Shown: positions 1-9,052, counted from the first letter of the stretch. The stretch is 64,000 nt of DNA from Hymenobacter daecheongensis DSM 21074 (GCF_900141805.1 NZ_FQYN01000011.1:1-64000), one strand, 5' to 3'. Numbers and translations are program-made. Notes: generated by a model from the sequence alone, not told the origin.

Positions 1-44
1 ACCTTAAAGAAGCAGGTTTATTACCTTAAAGAAGCAGGTTTATT
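1..44. repeat. Two tandem copies of a 22 bp direct repeat
   Basis: Positions 1-22 and 23-44 are identical (each begins ACCTTAAAGAAGCAGG). The array may continue to the left of the window. The following 100 bases are AT-rich. At 150-158 there is TGTGGACAA, one mismatch from a DnaA box. Repeats plus an AT-rich stretch plus a near DnaA box could be the edge of an iteron origin, but no initiator gene is visible, so this is inference. Confidence 0.5.
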
Positions 45-483
45 CGATTTACTCCTTATTAGTTACTATTAGAGTTTACCTTACTATCTTCTTAAAATAA
101 CCTACAACTTTGTTACGCGAGAACGAAAAGCATTTAGGGTATAAAACTGTGTGGACAAGTCGAGAATCAACAAAACCAGACAGTCCAAAAAAGCATATAC
201 GCGAATAAAAACTCGTTGTACTTTTTCAAGATTTAATTACCTTTTATTGCTATATGCAATTGACTGTTGTACTAGCTTAATTACTACTCCAGCCCCCACC
301 TTACCGTCGGCCGGGACCAGTCGAGCCGGGAAGGGCCGAATTAGTGCCTCAAGAGGCTGCAGAATCGACGCGCAGCTGCTCAAGTAGCGCTGATGCCGTC
401 TAGTCGCTAGGCCGCGCACAGAGCAAATTTTAGCTATTCTCCGATGAAGCCAAGAACGGATGCAGCATCCACTACCCCGTGGA
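45..483. other. Non-coding stretch, no supported gene
   Basis: Two short overlapping open frames exist on opposite strands, but neither has a family signature, a credible ribosome site or neighbours in operon. Apart from the near DnaA box at 150-158 nothing could be assigned. Confidence 0.4.
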
Positions 484-515
484 CCCTGGTTAAAGCTTTA
501 GTCCAAAAGTTAAAT
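484..515. repeat. Diverged copy of the transposon terminal repeat
   Basis: This 32 bp stretch matches positions 885-916 of the left terminal repeat at 25 of 32 bases, in the same orientation. It is probably the degraded end of a related older element lying just outside the present insertion. Confidence 0.55.
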
Positions 516-556
516 GAGCAGCCACACTGCCTGCTGAAGCTACACTTCTCGTGAAC

Positions 557-882
557 TTACCCAGTAGTACTCTGCAAGTCAAGCATAGCAATCAGGGCCA
601 GGATTTTCTTTTCCTGTCGCGTTGCGTCCGGCTGAGAAAACACCTCGTGCAGTAAAGCTCGTTGGTCTTCGGCGTTCCAAGCGCTAAACGACGTCAACAC
701 GCCGGCGTCGTCTAAGCAAGCTATACCTCGGCTTCGCGGACCAATACTGGGTTAGGCTCGCGGTAGAGCGTGACGCGCACCGTGTCGCCAGCTTGCTTGC
801 CCAAATGCTGGCGGATGGCAGCATTCACGGAGAGCATTTTGTCTTGATTTTTGCGTGGGGCCAAATTCCGTGATTCAACCGT
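557..882 (-). pseudogene. DUF1905/YdeI-like gene, C-terminal part, cut by transposon
   Basis: Read on the minus strand from 882, the frame gives TVESRNLAPRKNQDKML, then a GD-containing segment (KQAGDTVRVTL) typical of the DUF1905 beta-barrel, and stops at 721. In a second frame the sequence continues as IACLDDAGVLTSF to a stop at 557-559, which looks like the usual helical tail of these proteins. A one-base frameshift near 722 is therefore likely. The N-terminal part lies 17 kb away at 18068-18220 in the same orientation. Joining the two at the duplicated AACCGT restores one continuous frame, so this gene was the target of the transposon. Confidence 0.8.
877..882. other. Left copy of 6 bp target-site duplication (AACCGT)
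   Basis: AACCGT directly precedes the left inverted repeat. The identical hexamer directly follows the right inverted repeat at 18068-18073. Confidence 0.85.
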
Positions 883-916
883 GGCCTTGGTTAAAAGTTT
901 GGTACAAAGGTTAAAC
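883..916 (+). repeat. Left terminal inverted repeat of the transposon (34 bp)
   Basis: Begins GGCCTTGGTTAAAAGTTTGG and ends GGTTAAAC. It is the exact reverse complement of 18034-18067. Confidence 0.9.
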
Positions 917-1119
917 AGGCTAGTGAGAATTGTCTGACTCTCGGCGGGAGGCCCGCGCCTGCTACGGCTAACCTTTTTCACAAACTTCCCGTGCGCTTAG
1001 CCCCGGCGGGGTAATCGAGCTCGCCCAACACCGGCCCGAAGGCCCATTGGCCCGCCAAAAAGGCCGTCTTGAATGCCAGGACGGCGCGGTGGCGGTGGAT
1101 TTGGCTACCTTTAAAGCGC

Positions 1120-2232
1120 ATGAGTACCACTGCACGGCCCCCGGAACCGCAGAAGACCCCGCCCCTGGTGAGCGGCGCCACCATTGCCCTGGCGTGGCTG
1201 CTGTTCAGCGGGTTCATGGTGCTGCTGATTTTCGTGCAGAACCTCTCGGCCGGCACGCCCACTGACTGGCGCGAGGCCTTGGGCGGGCGCCTGCTGCACG
1301 GCCTGATTTGGGGGCTGCTCACGCCGGTGGTGTTTGCCCTGGCGGCCCGCTTCAACCTCCTCGAGAGCCGCCACCGGCTGCTGCACCTGCTGGCCCACGC
1401 GGCGGCCAGCTACGTCCTCACGCTTGCTTACCGGTTGGTGTACGCTACCGTGATGCACGGCAGCGGGGCTACGCCGGGCGCCATCTCTCTAAATACCGTC
1501 GTCGCCAACGCCAACAGCTGGGTGCCCATTTACTGGATGCTGCTCTGCATCGCCTACGCCGTGCAGTACCGCGAGCGGTACCGCGAAGGCCGGGTGCGGG
1601 CCGCCCAGCTCGAAACCCAGCTGGTGCAGGCCCAGCTGCAGGCCCTGAAAATGCAGCTCCAGCCGCACTTTCTCTTCAATTCCATGAACGCCGTGTCGGC
1701 CCTGATGACCCAGGACGTGAAAGCAGCCCGGCGCATGCTGGCCCAGCTCAGCCAGTTTCTGCGGCTGGTGCTGGAAGGCACCGACGAGCAGGAAGTGACC
1801 CTGGAACAGGAGCTGCGCCTCACCCGGCTCTACTTGGAAATCGAGCAAACCCGCTTCCCCGACCGACTGGCCGTGCGCTACGACATTGGCCCCGATACCG
1901 AGGGGGCGCTGCTGCCCGCCCTGCTGCTGCAGCCAGTGGTAGAAAACGCCGTGCGCCACGGCCTGGCGCCCCGCGCCGGGGCCGGTGAGCTGGCCGTGCG
2001 GGCCGAAAAACAGGGCGACCGGCTGCTGCTGCAAGTGCAGGACAACGGCCGGGGCGCGGCCGACACCGCCGCGCGGGGCATCGGCCTGCGCAACCTGGAA
2101 AGCCGGCTGGCCACGCTCTACGGCCCGGACTATGCCCTGGCGGTGGAGTCGGCCCCGGCGTGCGGCTACTGCCTGCGCCTGTCCATCCCGTTCCGGCGGG
2201 CGGCGGGGGGCGTTACCCCAGAGCCCGCATGA
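1120..2232 (+). CDS. LytS/YehU-type sensor histidine kinase
   Basis: This 370 aa membrane sensor kinase should phosphorylate the LytTR regulator encoded next to it. About four hydrophobic segments fill residues 20-155. A His_kinase box with LQPHFLFNSMNA (the phospho-accepting His of the LytS class) comes next, then an HATPase domain with VVENAVRHGL and DNGRG. I chose the ATG at 1120 because the upstream in-frame ATG at 1069 adds a charged, non-conserved leader. The stop overlaps the start of the regulator gene (ATGA), so the two are translationally coupled. The ligand is unknown. It is the first cargo gene inside the transposon. Confidence 0.9.
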   Translation: MSTTARPPEPQKTPPLVSGATIALAWLLFSGFMVLLIFVQNLSAGTPTDWREALGGRLLHGLIWGLLTPVVFALAARFNLLESRHRLLHLLAHAAASYVLTLAYRLVYATVMHGSGATPGAISLNTVVANANSWVPIYWMLLCIAYAVQYRERYREGRVRAAQLETQLVQAQLQALKMQLQPHFLFNSMNAVSALMTQDVKAARRMLAQLSQFLRLVLEGTDEQEVTLEQELRLTRLYLEIEQTRFPDRLAVRYDIGPDTEGALLPALLLQPVVENAVRHGLAPRAGAGELAVRAEKQGDRLLLQVQDNGRGAADTAARGIGLRNLESRLATLYGPDYALAVESAPACGYCLRLSIPFRRAAGGVTPEPA

Positions 2233-3008
2233 GCCCCATCCGCACGCTGCTGGTCGACGACGAGCCCCTGGCGCGCAGCCTGCTGCGCGAGCTGCTGGCC
2301 GATTTTCCGGCGCTGGCCGTAACAGGCGAAGCCGCCAACGGCACCGAGGCCCTCGCCGCCCTGCACACCGGCGCATACGACGTCGTTTTCCTTGATGTGC
2401 AGATGCCCGACCTTGATGGCGTGCAGGTGCTGCGGCGGCTGCAGGCGGCCGGCCAGCCGCTCCCGCTGGTGGTGTTCGTGACGGCCTACGACCAGTACGC
2501 GGTGCAGGCCTTCGCCCTCCACGCCGTGGATTACCTGCTCAAGCCCCTGGACCCCGACCGGTTTGCCGACTGCGTAGGCCGGGTGCAGCAGCAGCTGGCG
2601 CTGCGCCAGGACCAGGCCCGCGTCCCCGAACTGGAGGCCCTGCTGCACGGTTGGACCGCCCCGGCGGCCGACTACCAGGACCAGTTTCTGGTGAAACTGC
2701 CGGCGCGCAGCTTCTTCGTGCCGGCCGCCGAGGTGTGCTACTTCGAAGCCACCGGCAACGGCGTGCTGCTGCACGCGGCCGGCGGGCACTACCCGCTGCG
2801 CACGGCCCTGGGCCAGCTGGCCGAGCGGCTCGACCCGGCCGTGTTCCTACGCATCCACCGCTCGTGCATCGTCAACCCGGCCCACATCGTCGACTTCAAG
2901 CACTGGTCGCATGGCGAGTACCTGTTTCGCATGGCCAACGGCCAGCACGTCACCTCCTCGCGCAGCTACAGCGCCGGGGTGCAGCAACTGCTCAAGCGCT
3001 TCGCCTGA
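2229..3008 (+). CDS. LytTR-family response regulator
   Basis: The protein has 259 aa. Residues 1-120 form a receiver domain: the acidic pair is in LLVDDEPLA, the phospho-acceptor Asp in VVFLDVQMPDLDG, and the conserved Lys in LLKPLD. Residues 150-255 form a LytTR DNA-binding domain with FLRIHRSCIVNPAHI. The start lies in a 4 bp overlap with the kinase stop. LytTR proteins bind pairs of short direct repeats, but no target site could be assigned by eye. The nearby plus-strand propeller operon is a plausible target (inference). Confidence 0.92.
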   Translation: MSPIRTLLVDDEPLARSLLRELLADFPALAVTGEAANGTEALAALHTGAYDVVFLDVQMPDLDGVQVLRRLQAAGQPLPLVVFVTAYDQYAVQAFALHAVDYLLKPLDPDRFADCVGRVQQQLALRQDQARVPELEALLHGWTAPAADYQDQFLVKLPARSFFVPAAEVCYFEATGNGVLLHAAGGHYPLRTALGQLAERLDPAVFLRIHRSCIVNPAHIVDFKHWSHGEYLFRMANGQHVTSSRSYSAGVQQLLKRFA

Positions 3009-3138
3009 GCCCAGGCCGGGCCGTTGAAGTCCGGTTCAAACTGGTATTGGTCCAGTTGGCCCTCCGGCGGCAGTCATTTCCCCGGGTTGCGCGTTAGCCC
3101 TCCAGCCCCCCGCTCATGGGGCGGCCCCAGTGCACGAC

Positions 3139-3573
3139 ATGACCAAATCCCTCCTCTTTTTGCTGGCGCTCACCTTCGGCGGAGCCGTTGCGGCCCGCGC
3201 CCAACACCACCCGGCCAGCGCCCCCCCGATGCCGGGCATGGCCGGCATGCACATGAACCACGGCATGGCCGCCCCGGGCACCCCGGTCGCCGCCTTCCAG
3301 CACGGCATGGATTCGGTGATGGTGGTGATGGACGAGGGCATGCGCCGCATGACCGGCGCCACCCCCAACGACATCGACGCCAGCTTCGCGGCCATGATGC
3401 TGCCCCACCACCAGGGTGCCGTGGACATGGCCCGCCTGCAACTGCTCTACGGCAAAGACCCGGCCCTACGCCGCCTCGCCCAAAGCATCATCGCCGAGCA
3501 GCAGGTCGAGATTCAGCAGATGGCCGCCTGGCTGAAGCAGCATCCGGTGGCGAGCCAGAGTTCTGGCAAATAG
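3139..3573 (+). CDS. DUF305 secreted protein
   Basis: A 144 aa protein with an N-terminal signal peptide ending near ARAQ, then a Met/His-rich linker (MPGMAGMHMNHGM). The DUF305 four-helix domain follows, with the signature MMLPHHQGAVDMA and the helix IIAEQQVEIQQM. DUF305 proteins are ferritin-like and often sit beside copper-handling genes. The Met/His-rich stretch is compatible with copper binding (inference). The ATG at 3139 is preferred to a GTG nine bases upstream. Confidence 0.85.
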   Translation: MTKSLLFLLALTFGGAVAARAQHHPASAPPMPGMAGMHMNHGMAAPGTPVAAFQHGMDSVMVVMDEGMRRMTGATPNDIDASFAAMMLPHHQGAVDMARLQLLYGKDPALRRLAQSIIAEQQVEIQQMAAWLKQHPVASQSSGK

Positions 3574-3591
3574 CGCCCAATCAATCAGAAC

Positions 3592-3650
3592 CGTCATGCT
3601 TCGACTACGGCTGCGCTCCTGGCTTGATGCGCCACATGCTCAGCATGACG
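3592..3650. repeat. REP-like intergenic hairpin
   Basis: CGTCATGCT at 3592-3600 pairs with AGCATGACG at 3642-3650, followed by TTCTTTTT. A related hairpin, CGTCCTGCT...AGCAGGACGTTCTT, occurs at 10973-11006. Both also share a GCGCAGCCGAAGC-like inner sequence in opposite sense. They look like two members of one extragenic repeat family that may also act as terminators. Confidence 0.5.
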
Positions 3651-3669
3651 TTCTTTTTCCCAATCCCAA

Positions 3670-5076
3670 ATGAAATTTTCCCTTCTCCCCGGTCTGTTGC
3701 TCATTACCAGCGCCGCCGCGGCCCAGGCCGTGAGCCACCGCGACCGGGTGTACACCGCCGACCAGATTTCCAACACCGTTTCGGTCATCGACCCCGTCGA
3801 CAACAAGCTGCTGGGCCAGATTGTGCTGGGCAAGCCGCAGCCCGATTTGCTCTCGGCGCTCTACAAAGGGCAGGCGCTGGTGCACGGCCTGGGCGCTTCG
3901 CCCGACCACAAATTGCTGGCCGTGGTGTCGGTGGGCTCCAATAACGTCACTTTCATCGAAACGGCTACGAATGCCATCCGGGGCAGCGTGTACGTGGGCC
4001 GCGCCCCGCACGAGGCTACGTTCCGGCCCGACGGCAAGGAGGCCTGGATAACGGTGCGCGGCGAGGACTACCTCTCCGTCATCGACGTGGCCACGCTGCG
4101 CGAAACCCGCCGCGTGCCCGTGCCCAACGGCCCCGGCCAGATTGCCTTCAGCCCCGACGGCAAGCGCGCCTTCGTGTGCTCCAGCTTTTCGCCCGAGCTG
4201 GCGGTGGTGGACGTGGCCACCTACAAAGTCATCAAAAAAGTCCCCGTGGTGAGCCCCTTCTCGCCCAATATCTTCCCTACCCGGGACGGCCAGCAAATCT
4301 GGTTCACGCACAAGGACGTGGGCAAGGTGTCGGTGCTGGATACCAAGACGCTCACCATCAGCGGCGTGCTGACGACCGGCCCCATCTCCAACCACGTGGC
4401 CACGGTGGACGTGGCCGCCGGCAAGCTGGCCTACGTGACGGTGGGCGGCGAGGACGTGGTGAAGGTGTACAGCCGCGCCCCGGGTTTTAAGCAGCTGGCC
4501 ACCATTCCGGTGGGGGCGCTGCCGCACGGCATCTGGCCCTCGGGCGATGGCAGCCGGGTGTACGTGGGCCTGGAAAACGGCGACTCGGCCGTGGCCATCA
4601 GCACCGCGAGCAATAAAGTGCTGGCCAAAATAAAAGTCGGCCAGGCCCCGATGGCCCTGATGTACGTGCCCAACGCCGTGCCGGCCGGCGCGGCCGGCGC
4701 CACCGGCTTGGGCCGGCAGCTGGTGGACCAGCCCGCCATCGTCCGCACCCTGAAGCCGCCCACTCCCGGCCCCGCCACCGGCACCATGACCCTGCGCTCG
4801 GAAGGGCTGGTGGATTTGGCCACTTTCGCCCTGCGCGGCCTGACGCCCAACACCGACTACGACATCTTCCTGACCAGCGGCACCAAGGCACCCTACCCCC
4901 GTGACTACGCCCTGACCACCGTGCGCACCGACGCCAAAGGCGGGGCCATGGGCCAGGCGCTAGGGCCGGTGCAGCGCATCGCGGGCGGGGATTTGAATCC
5001 ATCCGGCAAAACGTTTTCGCGGGTAATCGTGGCGCCCAAAGCCGCTGACAGCGAACCCGTTTTGGTGGCCGAATAG
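3670..5076 (+). CDS. YncE-like YVTN beta-propeller protein, secreted
   Basis: 468 aa with a signal peptide (residues 1-20) and about seven YVTN-type blades, for example NTVSVIDPVDNKLL, YVGRAPHEATF and YVGLENGDSAV. A roughly 130 aa C-terminal domain follows that is not propeller-like. It is a close paralogue of the lipoprotein at 6525-7997, with the same blade order and the same HKDVGKV and YVTVGGE motifs. The ligand is unknown. Periplasmic YncE-type propellers usually act in binding or scaffolding. The spacing suggests an operon with the next two genes. Confidence 0.85.
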   Translation: MKFSLLPGLLLITSAAAAQAVSHRDRVYTADQISNTVSVIDPVDNKLLGQIVLGKPQPDLLSALYKGQALVHGLGASPDHKLLAVVSVGSNNVTFIETATNAIRGSVYVGRAPHEATFRPDGKEAWITVRGEDYLSVIDVATLRETRRVPVPNGPGQIAFSPDGKRAFVCSSFSPELAVVDVATYKVIKKVPVVSPFSPNIFPTRDGQQIWFTHKDVGKVSVLDTKTLTISGVLTTGPISNHVATVDVAAGKLAYVTVGGEDVVKVYSRAPGFKQLATIPVGALPHGIWPSGDGSRVYVGLENGDSAVAISTASNKVLAKIKVGQAPMALMYVPNAVPAGAAGATGLGRQLVDQPAIVRTLKPPTPGPATGTMTLRSEGLVDLATFALRGLTPNTDYDIFLTSGTKAPYPRDYALTTVRTDAKGGAMGQALGPVQRIAGGDLNPSGKTFSRVIVAPKAADSEPVLVAE

Positions 5077-5187
5077 TCCGCCTTTGGACGCCCACCCAAA
5101 GGCCATTAATGGCCGCCGGGACAACCATTCCTGCTGCAATGCCGAGCTAATCTAAACTGAATTCACTTGTAACCACAACCCTACAAC

Positions 5188-6417
5188 ATGCAATCCATTT
5201 TCAATCAACACACTGGCATCAGCTCGCGGGCGCAGTCGCTCAAACGGTTTCTGCTGCCGGTGGCGGCGTGTGCGCTGCTGCTCGGCGGCTGCAAGAAAGA
5301 CAACGAGGCCATCGCCGACACCAGCGCGCCGCCGGTGCTCAACATCGTCTCGCCGGTGGAGGGCGCGACCATCATGCCCGGCGGGCGGCTGGGCAACGCC
5401 ACCACGGCCGACTACAACGGCACGGGCTTCGCCATCAACCTGGAAATCGTGACCAAGGACACCGTCACCATCCCCACCAAGGAAAGCCTCAACATCCGCA
5501 ACACCGCCGCCCTAGGCCAGCCCAACGTGAACCTGCCCGGCTTCACGGCCAGCCTCGACGTGGACCTGATTAAGCCCGACGGCGGCACCATCCCCAAGGG
5601 AACCAACCTGGCCTCGCTCTTCAACATTGCGGGCACCGACGACACGCCCGGCCCCGGCGTGACCACCTGGGTGAGCTGGCACGTGCTGGAGTCGGTGGCG
5701 GCCGGTACTACCAGCTGCACGCTGACTACTTCCGTAACGGACCGCGCCGGCCGCAAGGTCACGGCCACCCGCTTGCTGAAGGTAGGCCCCGGACCCAACG
5801 GGGCCCTCAGCGGTGAGGCCCTGACGCCCGCCCCCAAACCCATCACTTACGGCACGGTGGACAACCCCGACGGCCCCACGGTGACCATGATTGCCCCGCG
5901 CACCCCCTCCAGCATCAGCCCCGGCATCCAGACGGCCGGCGTGCTGCCGGCCCCGCCCACCAGCGGCGCGCTGTTTTTCATCCAGGTGTCGGCGCTCGAT
6001 AAGTCGCGCAACGGCATCAACGTGGCCGAAAACGGGGACGGCACCTTTGGCAAGCCCGCCGCTGACCGCGGCACGATTGAAGACAAGACGCAATCCAACG
6101 CCGGCGTGAACCGCTACGTGCCGGGCCTGAAAGTCACCTTCGACGTGCCCCTGCTCCAGCCCAACGGCAACGTGATTCCGGCCGGCGGCAACCTGGCCCC
6201 GGTGTTCAACACGGCTGGCAGCGAGTTGGACCCGAGCGGCTTCGTGCGCACCACCTTCGGCTGGAGCGTGGGCGGTACCCTGCAGCTGGGCGGCAAAACC
6301 AGCGTCACCATCAAAGCCGCCGTGACCGACGCGGCGGGCAAAACCGGCAGCGCCACGCAGGTAGTGCAAATCAGCCCCGTGGCCAACGGCCAGCTGCTGA
6401 CCCCGGCCCCGCGCTAA
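5188..6417 (+). CDS. Lipoprotein with internal duplication, unknown function
   Basis: 409 aa. The signal sequence ends in a lipobox (ALLLGGCKKD), so the mature protein should be lipid-anchored at Cys around residue 32. The rest is two similar halves. Each carries a segment of the type (L)xPxGxxIPxGxNLAxxFNxAG, then a beta-rich stretch ending xVTDxAGxxxxAT, and each ends near LTPAP. This looks like an ancient tandem duplication of an Ig-like fold. It lies between two paralogous propellers and is probably co-expressed with them. No known family was recognised. Confidence 0.75.
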   Translation: MQSIFNQHTGISSRAQSLKRFLLPVAACALLLGGCKKDNEAIADTSAPPVLNIVSPVEGATIMPGGRLGNATTADYNGTGFAINLEIVTKDTVTIPTKESLNIRNTAALGQPNVNLPGFTASLDVDLIKPDGGTIPKGTNLASLFNIAGTDDTPGPGVTTWVSWHVLESVAAGTTSCTLTTSVTDRAGRKVTATRLLKVGPGPNGALSGEALTPAPKPITYGTVDNPDGPTVTMIAPRTPSSISPGIQTAGVLPAPPTSGALFFIQVSALDKSRNGINVAENGDGTFGKPAADRGTIEDKTQSNAGVNRYVPGLKVTFDVPLLQPNGNVIPAGGNLAPVFNTAGSELDPSGFVRTTFGWSVGGTLQLGGKTSVTIKAAVTDAAGKTGSATQVVQISPVANGQLLTPAPR

Positions 6418-6452
6418 GGCCCTGAATTTTAGGACGTAGCTCCGCAACGGCC

Positions 6453-6494
6453 CGAAGGCTGGCCCGTTTCACGACGAGCCAGCCTTCGTTTTTT
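6453..6494 (+). terminator. Rho-independent terminator
   Basis: An 11 bp stem CGAAGGCTGGC / GCCAGCCTTCG (6453-6463 with 6478-6488) is followed by six T. It separates the lipoprotein gene from the next propeller gene. Confidence 0.8.
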
Positions 6495-6524
6495 AGCATC
6501 CCTTCCACTCCATTTTATTTTTCC

Positions 6525-7997
6525 ATGCGCATTACTAACTTCTCCACTTTGGTCCTCGCAGCCACCCTGCTACTGGGGGCCTGCTCGAAAAAAAACAGCG
6601 AGGAAACCCTGCCCGACATGGTGGTGCCGCCCGACCCCGGCCCCATCGCGGCCAGCGCCGCCGACCGGGTGTACCTGGCCGACCAGTCGTCGAACACGGT
6701 GTCGGTGCACGACCCGAGCACCAACCGGCTGCTGGGCGTGATTCGCCTGGGCAAGGGCCGGCCCGAGTTTTTGAGCCCGCTCTACGACATGGAGTCCAAC
6801 GTGCACGGGCTTGGCGTGTCGCCCGACGGCAAGACGCTGAGCGTGATTGCCACGCTCACCAACGCCGTTATCTTCATTGACCTGGCCACCAACACCGTGA
6901 AAGGCAAGGTATACGTGGACCGCAACCCCCACGAGGGCTTTTTCACGCCCGACGGCAAGCAGTTCTGGGTGGCGGTGCGCGGCAAGGACTACGTGACGGT
7001 GATTGACGTGGAGAAGCTGCAGGTGGTGAAAAACATCGCCACCGAGCACGAGCCCAGCATGGTCGTGTTCCGGCCCGATGGCAAGGTGGCGTTCGTGGAC
7101 CACTCTCAAACGGCGATGCTCGACGTGATTGACGTGAAAACCCGCGAGGTGACGGCCCGCGTGCCGGTGGTGAGCAAGTTCTCGCCCAACCTAGTGGTGA
7201 CCGCCGATGGCCAGCAGGTCTGGCTCACGCACAAGGACGTGGGCAAAGTCACCGTGCTAAATGCCCAGACCTACGCCGTGGAAGGCGTGATTGATACCGG
7301 CCCCGGCACCAACCACGTAAACATGGCCGGCCCCGGCGGCGGCACCCGCTTCAGCGGGGCCAGCGCCGGCGACTTCGCCTACGTGACCGTGGGCGGCGAA
7401 AACGCCGTGAAGGTGTACAGCCGGCAGCGCCAGCTGCTGGCCACTATCCCGGTAGGAGCTAACCCGCACGGCCTGTGGCCCAACGGCGACGGCAGCAAGC
7501 TCTACGTGGGCCTGGAAAACGGCGACGCGCTGGTCAGCATCGACACCAAAACGAATACCAAACTCACCGAAACCGGCAGCGGCCAGGCCCCGCAGGCCCT
7601 GCTCTACGTGGTGAAAGCCGGGGGCGGCAGCCCCGGCACGGGCAACCTCGAAGCCTTCACGCCGGTGACGCCAGTGAATATTCGGCTGGTGCCCCTGGGT
7701 ACGCAGCCAGTGCCCGGCGTGGGCGGCGGGGCCACCATCCGCCCCACCGAAGACCTCGACGAAATGGTGCTGGCCCTCAAGCAGCTGGCCGCCAACACCA
7801 CCTACACGCTGTACCTGTCGGACAATAAAACCACGCTGGTAGCCCCGGAGCCCGTCATTTCTTTCAAAACCGATGCTGAGGGCGCGGTCGAAGTCAACGC
7901 CTACTACCAGATTCGGCTGCGGCTGGCGGGGCGCTTTGCCGTGGTGGTGCTCGGCGACAAGAATCCGGCCGGCGCGGTCACGCTCACGCAGCCGTAA
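6525..7997 (+). CDS. YncE-like beta-propeller lipoprotein
   Basis: 490 aa. The N-terminus carries a lipobox (LLLGACSKK), so it is membrane-anchored, unlike its paralogue at 3670-5076. Blades include NTVSVHDPSTNRLLG, VYVDRNPHEGFF, HKDVGKVTV and YVGLENGDALV. A roughly 120 aa C-terminal domain matches the tail of the paralogue in position. The two probably work in the same envelope process, which the sequence does not reveal. Confidence 0.85.
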   Translation: MRITNFSTLVLAATLLLGACSKKNSEETLPDMVVPPDPGPIAASAADRVYLADQSSNTVSVHDPSTNRLLGVIRLGKGRPEFLSPLYDMESNVHGLGVSPDGKTLSVIATLTNAVIFIDLATNTVKGKVYVDRNPHEGFFTPDGKQFWVAVRGKDYVTVIDVEKLQVVKNIATEHEPSMVVFRPDGKVAFVDHSQTAMLDVIDVKTREVTARVPVVSKFSPNLVVTADGQQVWLTHKDVGKVTVLNAQTYAVEGVIDTGPGTNHVNMAGPGGGTRFSGASAGDFAYVTVGGENAVKVYSRQRQLLATIPVGANPHGLWPNGDGSKLYVGLENGDALVSIDTKTNTKLTETGSGQAPQALLYVVKAGGGSPGTGNLEAFTPVTPVNIRLVPLGTQPVPGVGGGATIRPTEDLDEMVLALKQLAANTTYTLYLSDNKTTLVAPEPVISFKTDAEGAVEVNAYYQIRLRLAGRFAVVVLGDKNPAGAVTLTQP

Positions 7998-8011
7998 GCC
8001 GGCTGCTGACC

Positions 8012-8051
8012 AAAAAGGCCCTTGGTGCATGACGCATCAGGGGCCTTTTTT
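8012..8051. terminator. Terminator between convergent blocks
   Basis: AAAAAGGCCC (8012-8021) pairs with GGGCCTTTTT (8041-8050). The inner GGTGC/GCATC also pairs. It follows the plus-strand propeller gene and faces the minus-strand block, so it can work in both directions. Confidence 0.8.
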
Positions 8052-8099
8052 ATGGGTGCAAACGCTTTTGCCTCGGGTAGCACCGGGGGTGTTTGTTGC

Positions 8100-8381
8100 T
8101 CAACTACCGCCGCCAGCCGGGAGCTGGCAGGCCGCCAGTTCCCGGCGGTGCGCCCGAAAGCGCAGCAGCCCTACCGCCAGCACCAATCCCGCCACGGCCA
8201 GCGCGGAGTACCCCAACCGGCCGCCCCGCTCGGGGTGAAATTGAAGGAGCGCCAACCCGAAGCCCACCAGTGCCAGGCTGGTGCGCACGTAGGTGAGCAA
8301 GGTCCGCTCATTGGCCAGCCGCGTGCGTTGCAGGGCCAGCCGGTCCGACAGGGCGAGGGGGTTGGTGGGGGTAAGGGGCAT
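8100..8381 (-). CDS. DUF202 small membrane protein
   Basis: 93 aa with the DUF202 signature near the N-terminus (LANERTLLTYVRTSLALVGFG) and two membrane segments (about 35-52 and 60-78). DUF202 proteins are inner-membrane proteins of unknown function, related to YidH. It starts 8 bases after the stop of the upstream hydrolase gene and is probably co-transcribed. Confidence 0.85.
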   Translation of the reverse strand: MPLTPTNPLALSDRLALQRTRLANERTLLTYVRTSLALVGFGLALLQFHPERGGRLGYSALAVAGLVLAVGLLRFRAHRRELAACQLPAGGGS

Positions 8382-8389
8382 GGGGTGGG

Positions 8390-9052
8390 CTACGTGAGGG
8401 TAATGGCCGCGCCCGGTTCGGCCAGCCGGTGAAACGTGATGCCGTGCTTCTCAAAGTACGGCCCGTAGTTCGCGTATCGCTGCTGCACGAAGAAGGGCTT
8501 GATGTAGCCGTCGTGCACTGGCAGAATCTGCTGCGGCCGCATTTTCAGGGCGAAATCGGCCACCACCAGCTCCGTGAGAAAAGGCGCGGTGACGGGCAGA
8601 ATGAGCAGCTCCACGCCCGCGAAGGGGAGCAGATTATGGGCAAAAGAGTCGGCCGGGTTCAGCACCGTGTCGTTCACCAGCCAGGCCGTCATCTGTGGCA
8701 AGGGGCTGTCGAGAATGGCCTCGTGCTGCACCGGAATGGCTTGCAGCTGAAACGCGCCCAACTCCAGGGGGCCTTCCTCGTGGAGTTGCACGGCCAGGCC
8801 GTGCTTTTTCAATTCGGCCGCCACCTCGCGGTTGGAAATAACCACGGCCTGGCGCAGGGCCACGATTTTCTTTAGCGCCGCCACATCAAGGTGGTCGGGG
8901 TGGTCGTGGGTAATGAGGACGACCGAGACGTCCTTAAACGCTTCCGGCTGCACCAGGCCTTCGTTGAAGGAAAACTTGCCGGGGTCGAAGAGAATTTGTT
9001 GGCCGTCGAGCTCAAACAGCAGGCAGGAATGGATGTACTTGGTGATTTTCAT
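8390..9052 (-). CDS. Metallo-beta-lactamase-fold hydrolase (UlaG-like)
   Basis: 220 aa. The metal-binding signature VLITHDHPDHLD lies at about residues 48-59, further metal ligands are plausible in VQHEAIL and PVHDGYI, and the N-terminal HSCLLFE strand is typical of the COG2220 branch. Members are Mn- or Zn-dependent hydrolases with varied substrates, so the substrate here cannot be given. Cytoplasmic (no signal peptide). Head of a two-gene unit with the DUF202 gene. Confidence 0.85.
   Translation of the reverse strand: MKITKYIHSCLLFELDGQQILFDPGKFSFNEGLVQPEAFKDVSVVLITHDHPDHLDVAALKKIVALRQAVVISNREVAAELKKHGLAVQLHEEGPLELGAFQLQAIPVQHEAILDSPLPQMTAWLVNDTVLNPADSFAHNLLPFAGVELLILPVTAPFLTELVVADFALKMRPQQILPVHDGYIKPFFVQQRYANYGPYFEKHGITFHRLAEPGAAITLT

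Noticed and set aside
1489..2376. Long minus-strand open frame over the LytS/LytTR genes
   Set aside because: Codon shadow of the histidine kinase and regulator in GC-rich DNA, with low complexity.
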